This document shows positions 1 to 6,293 of a stretch of 6,293 nt of DNA, piece after piece. This stretch comes from Nannocystaceae bacterium (GTDB lineage: Bacteria; Myxococcota_A; Polyangia; Nannocystales; Nannocystaceae). The stretch spans positions 1-6,293 of the forward strand of contig JAESSZ010000970.1 in NCBI GenBank assembly GCA_016763875.1, written 5' to 3'. The notes beneath the pieces were generated by a model. That model worked only from the letters and a program-made list of their open reading frames with translations, ran no database searches and was not told the DNA's origin. The stretch's first letter is position 1. Each line of letters starts with the position of its first letter. The position numbers and the translations under genes were made by a program.

Positions 1-430
1 CGCCACCCAGCTGGTCACGCAAGACATCCGCAAGATGCAGCTGCGCTGGCACACGCAGGTCCAGCATTCCGACCCGAACAATCTCAAGGACAAGCTCGCG
101 AAGCAGCGGCGTCACGTGCAAGACGCAGCATGGCCCCGGCCGCGCCGACGCCTCGCCCGGACGCAGATACAGGGTCCGCATCACGACCGTACCGATCGTC
201 TCGATCGTATGCTCGGTGTGCGGCGGAACCCAGACCGCCCGCTGCGGCGGCACGACCCACGCACCATGAGCGGTGCTCACGGTGACAACCCCGTGCGTTG
301 CGTACACCAGTTGCGGCCACGTGTGGTCGTGCGCTCCGATACGCGTGCCACCCGGCAGGCGCATCGCCAGCGACCGGACCACGAGGTTCTGCTCAAGATC
401 CGGGTCCGATTGTCGCGGCGGCGACACCAC
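1..430 (-). CDS. AraC-family transcriptional regulator, N-terminal cupin half (truncated by window edge)
   Basis: The frame is open from a GTG at 430 (a second GTG follows at 427) to the left edge, giving 143 residues with no stop. Residues ~20-90 form the cupin-type sensing domain of an AraC subfamily: a metal-site-like GAHDHTWPQLVYA motif (33-44, with H34 and H36), then VVPPQRAVWVPPHTEH (59-74) and MRTLYLRP (84-91). The segment VLHVTPLLRELVLEI (103-117) is the usual linker before the DNA-binding helices. The helix-turn-helix region itself lies outside the window. Such proteins are cytoplasmic ligand-responsive regulators that often act on neighbouring or divergent genes; the target is not visible here. 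The gene starts 47 bp after the DUF2378-like gene on the same strand. No clear ribosome binding site precedes either GTG, so the start is uncertain. The family call is firm because several consecutive family motifs are present in order. Confidence 0.85.
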   Translation of the reverse strand, partial: MVSPPRQSDPDLEQNLVVRSLAMRLPGGTRIGAHDHTWPQLVYATHGVVTVSTAHGAWVVPPQRAVWVPPHTEHTIETIGTVVMRTLYLRPGEASARPGPCCVLHVTPLLRELVLEIVRVGMLDLRVPAQLHLADVLRDQLGG

Positions 431-477
431 TCGACTTGTACCGCACGGACGCTCGCGATTCCAATCGGTCGGCGGGC

Positions 478-1104
478 TTACGTTCGCCAGCGCACCTTGA
501 AGATGGTGTGCCGAGCACTCGCGTCTTGTACTTCGACCCGGGCGCCGCCCCCAGTTGAGAGATCAAGGGCGGCTCGCAGGGCCTCGCACAGCGCTCGCCG
601 CAGCACCGGCTCGTAGACCCCCTCGGGATACTCCAGACGGACTCGCGCCTGGTCGGCCGTGATGTCCTGCGACCTGAAACTCATGCCGCCGCGATGGAAC
701 AGTCGCCAGCGCAAAGCAGCGGTCTTGATCAGGAGGGCGGGCGATACGAGCTTGAAGGCGACCGCATACAACGGCCCCGCGAACAGTTCGCGCTGTCGCA
801 GGTACGCGTGCTGGGCGAACGCCTCGATGTCCCCGAACTGGCGGTCGTAAACCGCCAGCATCAACGCATGGCTGTGCACCTCTGAAATCCAGCTCGAAAC
901 CAGGGCAGGTTCGACGACCAGCGTTCGCAGCACTTGCGGAAGCTCCGCGGCATCGGCGGTCGACAACGCCGACCCATCGACCACCGTGCGGTACAGCGAC
1001 GCCTTGGCCCGACAGTCAGGATGGCTCTCGAGCCCGTCGGGTAGGGCAGCGATATAGGCCGCGGTCGTTGGGAATTTGTCTGCGAGTGCCACCGGACCCG
1101 TCAA
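478..1104 (-). CDS. DUF2378/V4R-like protein of myxobacterial type, function unknown
   Basis: A 208-residue soluble protein with no signal peptide or membrane segment. The layout resembles the myxobacterial DUF2378 (TIGR02265) proteins and related V4R-like folds: an N-terminal helical part (FPTTAAYIAALP at 11-22, then SHPDCRAKASLYR at 27-39), a central helix with LYAVAFKLVSPALLIKTA (112-129), a region with aromatic residues (RWRLFHRGG, 132-140), and a C-terminal alpha-beta part ending in FKVRW near residue 206. The match is from memory of the pattern, so the family call is moderate. No biochemical role is established for such proteins, although V4R-like folds often bind small ligands. The start used is TTG at 1104; a GTG at 1092 (204 residues) is equally possible because neither has a good ribosome binding site. 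It lies between a lipoprotein gene and an AraC regulator on the same strand. Confidence 0.75.
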   Translation of the reverse strand: MTGPVALADKFPTTAAYIAALPDGLESHPDCRAKASLYRTVVDGSALSTADAAELPQVLRTLVVEPALVSSWISEVHSHALMLAVYDRQFGDIEAFAQHAYLRQRELFAGPLYAVAFKLVSPALLIKTAALRWRLFHRGGMSFRSQDITADQARVRLEYPEGVYEPVLRRALCEALRAALDLSTGGGARVEVQDASARHTIFKVRWRT

Positions 1105-1115
1105 GCATAATGCAA

Positions 1116-1151
1116 CCCGGCCAGGTCGAGGAGCGACCAGGCAGGCCCGGG
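1116..1151 (-). other. Intergenic hairpin between lipoprotein and DUF2378-like gene
   Basis: In the 63-bp gap, CCAGGTCG (1121-1128) faces CGACCAGG (1134-1141) across a 5-base loop, with one mismatch. An outer CCCGG/CCGGG pair (1116-1120 with 1147-1151) could extend the stem past a 5-base bulge. The transcript of the lipoprotein gene would form this structure just after its stop. No T-rich tract follows on the minus strand, so it is not a classical intrinsic terminator. It could attenuate transcription or mark an RNA processing site between the two genes, or it could be incidental in GC-rich DNA. Confidence 0.35.
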
Positions 1152-1167
1152 CTAGCGTCGGAGGCGC

Positions 1168-2901
1168 TCACGGGATTGACCACAGCAACGCCCCGGTCTC
1201 GGGGGCGTAGGCCTGATAGCCGTCGTGGGTACGCAGCAGGATCCGATGTCGGTCTGCGAACAGCAGCACTGGCGACAAACCAGTGCCCTTCAGCTCCCTC
1301 GAATGGACCACCGCACCGTCCTTGGGGTTCAGCGTGGCCAGCCACACCGCATCGTCGTTGGAGGCGAGTAGTGTCAGGAGTTTCGGTCCGCCCGCCAGCT
1401 GCAGCCACGGTCGCACGTCGCCCGCGCCGTCAGCCCGGTGCTCGAACGCGTAGGGAAGCTCGATGCTCCAGCGGAACTTCTTCGGGCCGTGCTCGCCCAC
1501 CTCAAGATCGATCCCATCGCCCTTTCGTCCGGCGGACGCAACGAGGCGCGCTCGCGTGTCGAACGCGCTCACAGGCGGGGTCAGCCAATAGGTCTGACGG
1601 TCGAAGCGCGTGCCCATAGGGGGCCGTATTGCGTGTGCCTTGAGCTTGCGACGCGGCACCTCGCAGCTGGAGATCGCGTCCCCGCGCTCCGACAGGGCAG
1701 TCGTCGCGCCCGTCTCGACGGCAACGCTGAGGCAATGATCGCCCTTGCCGACGTGGGCCACCTCGCTGGTCAAGGACGGTGTGCTCGTGACCGTGTCCGA
1801 GCTCGGCTGCACGAGGGTGAGCGATAGGTCCGTGTGCTGAATGACCAGGAGACCGCCAGCACAAAAAGTTGTTTCAACGGCCTTGAAGGTACGGTGCCAC
1901 AACAGACTCCCGTCGTCCCCAGAAAGCGCGACCAGCGTCTGGCCGTCCTCCGTTGTTCCAACCAGGTCCGTCATGGCGTCGCCGTCGACCGGGAGTAGAC
2001 ACACCGTGCGGTTGCGGTCGTGCGCGAGATCCTTCGTCGGCGCGGGTGCCAGGCTTGGGACCGCGTGCAGCAATCGTTCAGAGAAGGACGACTTCGCGGC
2101 TTCTTCCAGGTCCCGCGCCGCCTCTGCCTCCGCGGCCGCCTTGGCCCTCGCGACCGCCTCTGCCTCCGCCTCCGCCTCCGCGACCTCCTCCGCCTCCTTG
2201 GCAGCTCGGGCGCCTGCCTCGATCTTGCGTCCGGCTGGAAAGTGCTGAATCGCGGTTTGCTCGCCGTCCACGTAGGTGACGCGAACGGCGATCGTTCGTG
2301 CATCCAACGGAACCTCGAGAGAACTTTCGTCCCCGTCCTCTGCGATACCCGCGTGGCGGCACGGCGGCAGTGTCCACATCTGGTCGAGCGTACCGTCAAG
2401 GCCGTATTCGACCGTCCTAATCGCGCACGACTGCAGGTTGAGAAACCCAAAATTGACGAAGTTTTTCCCGTGATGGTGGCGCCAAGTGACCCAACTCGTG
2501 GTCAGCATGTCCAAGATGTTCTTGCCTTGATTCAGCTGCACGGAAGCGGGGTCGAACTGGAACACCAGCGGGCCGTGCTCGCTCCCGGCTTGCGTGTAGT
2601 ACACCGTGATCTCGGTCGCCTTTGTGTCGACGGGCAACATCATCACGGGGCGACGCAGCGTTCTGAACTCGGCGTCCTTGCCAACCTGAACTCGCAGGGT
2701 GCCCGGATCTACCGGAGCGCCCGCAAATGAGATCATCCATCCGATGCCGGCCGCCTGAGGCACCATCTTCAACGCGGGTTGCTCGTCGGCTCCCCGGTCG
2801 CAACCTGCGACGGTTAGGATGAGCAGCGCGAGCGACATGGAGAGCCGAAGCACGAGACTGCGTTTGGCGGACGGTGGTGCGAAGGTGGGTTGGGGGCGCA
2901 T
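1168..2901 (-). CDS. Large lipoprotein: beta-rich N-domain, Ala/Glu helix, PQQ-like beta-propeller
   Basis: From the ATG at 2901 the protein has 577 residues. It begins with a lipoprotein signal: basic KR at 13-14, a hydrophobic core, and lipobox LTVAGC with the lipidated cysteine at 34, followed by Asp at +2. Residues ~35-225 are a beta-rich domain I do not recognise, with a WRHHHGKN motif near 140 and paired cysteines near 159 and 181. Residues ~228-270 are almost only Ala, Glu, Arg and Lys and should be one long helix or coiled coil. Residues ~278-577 carry propeller-like blades: LVGTTEDGQTLVALSGDDGSL, a W-containing strand, and a final YAPETGALLWSIP, as in PQQ-like/WD-like repeats. The likely role is an envelope-anchored scaffold or binding protein; no enzyme motif is seen. 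The frame extends upstream to a TTG at 2964 overlapping the RDD stop codon, but that would give an over-long signal peptide. The ATG is preferred and lies 59 bp after the RDD gene, suggesting co-transcription. Confidence 0.8.
   Translation of the reverse strand: MRPQPTFAPPSAKRSLVLRLSMSLALLILTVAGCDRGADEQPALKMVPQAAGIGWMISFAGAPVDPGTLRVQVGKDAEFRTLRRPVMMLPVDTKATEITVYYTQAGSEHGPLVFQFDPASVQLNQGKNILDMLTTSWVTWRHHHGKNFVNFGFLNLQSCAIRTVEYGLDGTLDQMWTLPPCRHAGIAEDGDESSLEVPLDARTIAVRVTYVDGEQTAIQHFPAGRKIEAGARAAKEAEEVAEAEAEAEAVARAKAAAEAEAARDLEEAAKSSFSERLLHAVPSLAPAPTKDLAHDRNRTVCLLPVDGDAMTDLVGTTEDGQTLVALSGDDGSLLWHRTFKAVETTFCAGGLLVIQHTDLSLTLVQPSSDTVTSTPSLTSEVAHVGKGDHCLSVAVETGATTALSERGDAISSCEVPRRKLKAHAIRPPMGTRFDRQTYWLTPPVSAFDTRARLVASAGRKGDGIDLEVGEHGPKKFRWSIELPYAFEHRADGAGDVRPWLQLAGGPKLLTLLASNDDAVWLATLNPKDGAVVHSRELKGTGLSPVLLFADRHRILLRTHDGYQAYAPETGALLWSIP
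2156..2197 (-). repeat. Hexanucleotide repeat encoding the Ala/Glu helix
   Basis: On the plus strand, GCCTCC-type units recur in register seven times, four nearly perfect in a row (2156-2179), then two diverged units and one more perfect copy. On the coding strand this reads as alternating Glu and Ala codons (GAG GCG). It encodes the densest part of the lipoprotein's helical segment. Such short in-frame repeats can change copy number by slippage without breaking the frame, altering the length of the helix. Confidence 0.7.
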
Positions 2902-2928
2902 GGTTTGGCGGGTTGTTGGGGTTGACGG
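2902..2928 (-). promoter_or_regulatory. A/C-rich leader before lipoprotein ATG, no Shine-Dalgarno
   Basis: The bases directly before the ATG at 2901, read on the minus strand, are almost only A and C (ending CGCCAAACC then ATG). No GGAG-like sequence is present within 15 bases. A closely similar stretch precedes the ATG at 5746 (ending CCAAGAAACC then ATG), and shorter A/C-rich runs precede the ATGs at 5698 and 3683. This is seen directly; a role in translation initiation is inference. Confidence 0.35.
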
Positions 2929-2960
2929 TCCTGGTTGGCCCTGCGGTCTGCGTTGCCGTT

Positions 2961-3683
2961 TCAAGGGGGCGGACGGCCGTTGACGTTGACGACGACGGTG
3001 CCAGCGATGCGGTCGTGGAGCGTTCGGCCGTCACGGGTAAACACCATCATCGAATCAACGAGCGACGGGATCCACAAAAGGAGTCCGCTGACGGGGATCT
3101 CGACCAGGTTGAAGAGGAATGACCGCAGCAACCACGCGCGGTCAAAGCCTGGATTGCCGCCACCGTGATTTTCGATCCGGATCCGCAGCGTTTTCTTGCC
3201 CAGTGATTGTCCGGTGGTCGCGACGAGGTAGGCTTGCAGTCCCGCGAGTCCCAGAAAAACGGGCAGGAACATGAGGGCGTCGCTGGCCAGAGAGGAGCCA
3301 TCGATGGGAACCGAGATCAGGAAAAACGGGCCCCAGAACACAACATTGTCGATGATGCGTGCCAGCAACCGCGACCATGGTGAAGCGATATCGGTCCTCT
3401 GCGTTTGTACAAGGGGCTGCGGCGACTGCAGGTAGGGAAGCGGTGCTGCGTAGCCATACGGAAGTGGCGCCGCGGGAGTGAACGACGGTTGGGCCGGCGG
3501 CGGATGTCCGTGGCCTGGCTGTGTCGACTGGCCGTAGGCTGGCTGACCGGCCGTGGGGTGCCACGCCGTGCTCGGCGGTGATGAAAACGAAACGCCCTGC
3601 TGCTGCGCAGCGGCCTGCGGTGTCGGGTACGAAGCGGCCTGCGGCGGCAAGTCGGGCGTCGCGGGTACCAGATCGGGTGTCAT
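2961..3683 (-). CDS. RDD-family integral membrane protein with Pro/Gln-rich N-terminal tail
   Basis: A 240-residue protein from the ATG at 3683. Residues 1-95 are a low-complexity tail rich in Pro, Gln, Ala and Tyr, presumably a flexible cytoplasmic arm. The RDD domain follows. WSRLLARIIDNVVFWGP (103-119) has the family Arg (109) and Asp (112) entering the first membrane segment. A second segment lies at ~137-155. GQSLGKKTLRIRI (158-170) is the characteristic loop motif, a third segment lies at ~189-209, and TLHDRIAGTVVV (221-232) is the standard C-terminal motif. RDD proteins are small inner-membrane proteins; some are linked to ion transport, but most have no assigned role. The frame is open upstream to an ATG at 3770 and a GTG at 3812. 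I prefer 3683 because the upstream codons have weaker G/C third-position bias (about 59% against 76% just downstream) and read as a P/T/Q-rich leader. The gene stops 59 bp before the propeller lipoprotein ATG. Confidence 0.85.
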   Translation of the reverse strand: MTPDLVPATPDLPPQAASYPTPQAAAQQQGVSFSSPPSTAWHPTAGQPAYGQSTQPGHGHPPPAQPSFTPAAPLPYGYAAPLPYLQSPQPLVQTQRTDIASPWSRLLARIIDNVVFWGPFFLISVPIDGSSLASDALMFLPVFLGLAGLQAYLVATTGQSLGKKTLRIRIENHGGGNPGFDRAWLLRSFLFNLVEIPVSGLLLWIPSLVDSMMVFTRDGRTLHDRIAGTVVVNVNGRPPP

Positions 3684-3924
3684 CGTTGGTTGAGGTCGAC
3701 CGGTCGGGGGTGCCGTTGCAGGTATCTCGCTGGCGTAACGTAGGGAGTTATCGACGCGCACACTGTTCATCACTGCACTCAGCAGACCTGACACACAACG
3801 CAGCGATTTCACTCAGTTGCGCCAATTCGTTTCCGCGTGTCAGGGAAGACGGAAGACGCGTTCGGAACTCGCCTTCTAAGCAGGGTGCCGACGCTATCGA
3901 AGCCAGGGGACCCAGTGTCACGAG

Positions 3925-3951
3925 CGGGCTCGAAAGACAGGCGTGAGCCCG
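3925..3951. promoter_or_regulatory. Inverted repeat, possible operator for the rpn gene
   Basis: A perfect 7-bp dyad: CGGGCTC (3925-3931) and GAGCCCG (3945-3951), with a 13-bp spacer. The arm centres are 20 bp apart, about two turns of the helix, which suits a dimeric repressor. It encloses the candidate -35 element of the rpn gene. A stable RNA hairpin is also possible, but the region probably lies upstream of the transcription start. GC-rich DNA yields such dyads by chance, so confidence is modest. Confidence 0.35.
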
Positions 3952-3961
3952 GTGCTAAGAT
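3934..3961 (+). promoter_or_regulatory. Candidate sigma70-like promoter for the rpn gene, near-leaderless
   Basis: AAGACA (3934-3939, 4 of 6 matches to TTGACA) and TAAGAT (3956-3961, 4 of 6 matches to TATAAT) are separated by 16 bp. A start of transcription about 7 bases after the -10 would fall at 3967-3970, directly before the GTG at 3971. The absence of a Shine-Dalgarno sequence before that GTG fits a leaderless mRNA. The match is partial and unverified. Confidence 0.3.
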
Positions 3962-3970
3962 CGTGTCGCG

Positions 3971-4987
<1,017 letters not shown>

Positions 4988-5119
4988 GTTCCTGCTTTTG
5001 CGCGGCACACGGGTACCCTGACGAGGCGTGCCCACCAACACATCGGCGTAGCACTTTGCGTCTTGGAGCCTTGGATACCGTCGTCGGCGCAACATTGGAA
5101 CCCAGCGACGATTGGGCTG
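4988..5119. other. Convergent intergenic gap between rpn and small lipoprotein gene
   Basis: These 132 bases separate two genes that end towards each other, so a terminator is expected. The best inverted repeat I find is GGCACAC (5004-5010) with GCGTGCC (5026-5032), which has one mismatch, a 15-base loop and no T-tract. I see no convincing intrinsic terminator and no gene. Confidence 0.6.
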
Positions 5120-5698
5120 CTATAGACTCAGCCCCAACTTATCGGCGCCTTCCCTGGCGTCAATAATGTCGTCGTACCGAGCGTCGAGCCGGTCAAGGTC
5201 CGCCTCGCTCAACGTTTGCGCGACCTCTTGACCAGGCGTCTCGTCGATGGAGACTCCGTGCGAGAGTCGTCTCCCTCGGTCGCCGTCGGCGGGAACCCGT
5301 CCTCGCTCGCGTTCGAGTCGCTTGGCGCCGTTGAGCGCGCGCGCAACGAGCACTGTCCCTCTCTTACACGATGGCCCTGCACTCTCCATCGCTTCGGCGA
5401 GCAGCACCCACCGATCCTGCGGATCAGACTTGTCACCTGACCGTTCGTCAAGCTCCGACAAACGACCGAGGATCCGCACCGCTTGGTCTATCTCTTCCTC
5501 CGTGAAATCGCTGCCGGCCTCCGCTTCCTTGACCGATACGTCAATACACCGGTCACGGTACTGCCTGAGCCCCTGCACGACCCCCACAACAACCTCACAC
5601 TGGCTGCATCCACTCGCGAGGGGTTGCATCAAGAACAGAGCGGCAGCCAGCAGCGCAGACCCGCGAACGGAAATAGTGGAACATTCGACGCTTCTCAT
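5120..5698 (-). CDS. Small cysteine-containing lipoprotein, function unknown
   Basis: From the ATG at 5698 the protein has 192 residues. It opens with a lipoprotein signal: R12, a hydrophobic stretch at 14-24, and lipobox LASGC with the lipidated cysteine at 31 and Ser at +2. A second cysteine three residues later makes a CSQC pair; two more cysteines lie at 51 and 111. The mature part is charged and mostly helical by composition, with an acidic patch around 64-71 and an Arg-rich stretch at 126-144. I do not recognise a family. The frame extends to an ATG at 5746 (208 residues), which would give an unusually long 46-residue signal region. A partial GAAG lies 8 bases before the 5698 ATG, which favours the shorter form. 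It follows the beta-helix protein gene on the same strand, 23 bp after its stop if the long start is used, so the two are likely co-transcribed. Confidence 0.75.
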   Translation of the reverse strand: MRSVECSTISVRGSALLAAALFLMQPLASGCSQCEVVVGVVQGLRQYRDRCIDVSVKEAEAGSDFTEEEIDQAVRILGRLSELDERSGDKSDPQDRWVLLAEAMESAGPSCKRGTVLVARALNGAKRLERERGRVPADGDRGRRLSHGVSIDETPGQEVAQTLSEADLDRLDARYDDIIDAREGADKLGLSL

Positions 5699-5769
5699 GT
5701 TGGTAGCTTCGCTTCTTGGGCGGTGATTGGTTGTTTGGAGTCGCATGGTTTCTTGGGGGTCTTGCGGGG

Positions 5770-6293
5770 TTACGGGACGTCGGCGCCCGCGACGTCAGCC
5801 GTGCCGTCCACGGTTGGGCGCGCGTCTCCGTCGATGTCGGTGGGCGGGTCGCCTTCGTTCCACTCGGCAGCCGTTAGGAGCGCGGCCGGCGGTGCGTCGA
5901 GCTGAAGGTCACCGCTGTTAATGTCGCCGAACCACATCGCACCAATGTCGGGTAGGTCGACGTTGTTCACTCCTGCAATCGCCACCTGGGACGCCGAGGA
6001 GCTCACGGTCGCGGTGCCGCAGAAGATGTCGGCTCCCGCGTTGTCGAGTGTCCCCAGAAAACTGTTGCGAATGACGACCGCGCCTGGCGCGGTGCACTGA
6101 AGCGCGTAGACGTCCTCGAAGTTGTCGAACCCAGCGACGAGTGTGCTGTAGATGATGCTGGCCTCCGAGCCACTCACAATGTTCACTGCATGCATCGCTC
6201 CCGTCCCATGCCCAACAAAACAGTTCTCCAGCTCCAGCAATGCACCGTTGCTCGCTCCCACACCACCGCCTGAGTTATTCACGATGCGGCTTC
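5770..6293 (-). CDS. Beta-helix surface protein with choice-of-anchor Q C terminus (truncated by window edge)
   Basis: The frame is open from the right edge to a TAA at 5770-5772, giving the last 173 residues of a longer protein. Regular turns of a right-handed parallel beta-helix are visible: LLELENCFVGHG, then SIIYSTLVAG, then VVIRNSFLG, each a short hydrophobic strand with a polar corner. The C terminus, DPPTDIDGDARPTVDG followed by a short tail, matches the end of the choice-of-anchor Q domain, a sorting region found on secreted or surface proteins. Canonical members usually finish with a DIGA-type motif and an acidic residue; here it reads DVAGADVP. The N-terminal signal and most helix turns lie off the window. 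A GTG at 6282 is not the start: the beta-helix pattern continues upstream through it. The substrate or partner is unknown. The small lipoprotein gene follows on the same strand. Confidence 0.8.
   Translation of the reverse strand, partial: SRIVNNSGGGVGASNGALLELENCFVGHGTGAMHAVNIVSGSEASIIYSTLVAGFDNFEDVYALQCTAPGAVVIRNSFLGTLDNAGADIFCGTATVSSSASQVAIAGVNNVDLPDIGAMWFGDINSGDLQLDAPPAALLTAAEWNEGDPPTDIDGDARPTVDGTADVAGADVP

Larger units (their letters stand above)
3684..3970. other. Divergent intergenic region between RDD gene and rpn gene
   Basis: These 287 bases hold the 5' ends of two divergent genes; if the RDD start is really at 3770, the gap shrinks to 200 bases. The right end contains the candidate rpn promoter and inverted repeat described separately. 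A 7-bp tandem duplication (GAAGACG twice) lies at 3845-3858. I see no promoter for the minus-strand RDD gene that I would defend, and no RNA gene. Confidence 0.6.

Noticed and set aside
35..616. Plus-strand open frame of 193 codons
   Set aside because: Its translation is Arg/His-rich with no motif and lies antisense to a clear AraC cupin domain and the end of the DUF2378-like gene; a GC-rich shadow frame.
2078..2377. Minus-strand frame giving a Gly/Arg-rich protein
   Set aside because: It is an alternate frame of the GCCTCC hexanucleotide repeat, which yields Gly/Arg runs in that phase; the Ala/Glu frame is part of the real gene.
2020..2730. Plus-strand open frame of 236 codons opposite the lipoprotein
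   Set aside because: Arg/Leu-rich composition and exact antisense position to a lipoprotein with a lipobox and coherent domains; no motif of its own.
3845..3858. Tandem GAAGACG duplication as a regulator binding site
   Set aside because: Only two 7-bp copies, abutting, with no link to a promoter; could be chance or slippage.
5004..5032. Possible bidirectional terminator between convergent genes
   Set aside because: Seven-base stem with a mismatch, long loop and no T-tract; not distinguishable from chance in GC-rich DNA.

Overview
The window reads as high-GC chromosomal DNA from a myxobacterium or close relative (Myxococcota). This is inferred from a DUF2378-like protein, two lipoproteins of unknown function, a 'choice-of-anchor Q' surface protein, a Pro/Gln-rich RDD membrane protein, and strong G/C preference in third codon positions. 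No rRNA, tRNA, CRISPR array or insertion sequence is visible.

Layout. Six of the seven main genes lie on the minus strand. Reading leftwards from about 3.7 kb, the order is an RDD-family membrane protein (3683-2961), a large lipoprotein with a predicted beta-propeller (2901-1168), a DUF2378/V4R-like protein (1104-478), and an AraC-family regulator whose C-terminal half lies off the left edge (430-1). The first two are close enough to be one transcription unit. A hairpin-forming stretch separates the lipoprotein from the DUF2378-like gene. On the right, a truncated beta-helix surface protein (6293-5770) is followed on the same strand by a small cysteine-containing lipoprotein (5698-5120).

Between these blocks is the only plus-strand gene, an Rpn-family (YhgA-like, PF04754) PD-(D/E)XK nuclease at 3971-4987. 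Near its C terminus are four tandem copies of a four-residue repeat (RVEG), encoded by a 12-bp DNA repeat. In-frame ATG codons precede the repeat. This matches the gene-within-gene arrangement described for E. coli Rpn toxin/antitoxin anti-phage proteins, where the separately translated C-terminal part (RpnS) neutralises the full-length nuclease (RpnL). Its promoter region has an inverted repeat overlapping a candidate -35 element, and a -10 element so close to the GTG that the mRNA may be leaderless. This is the most interesting locus in the window.

The minus-strand genes look like envelope and regulatory functions: export or membrane anchoring (RDD plus propeller lipoprotein; beta-helix plus small lipoprotein) and a cupin-type AraC regulator. 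Several of their starts lack a Shine-Dalgarno sequence and instead follow A/C-rich leaders, which makes start assignment uncertain.
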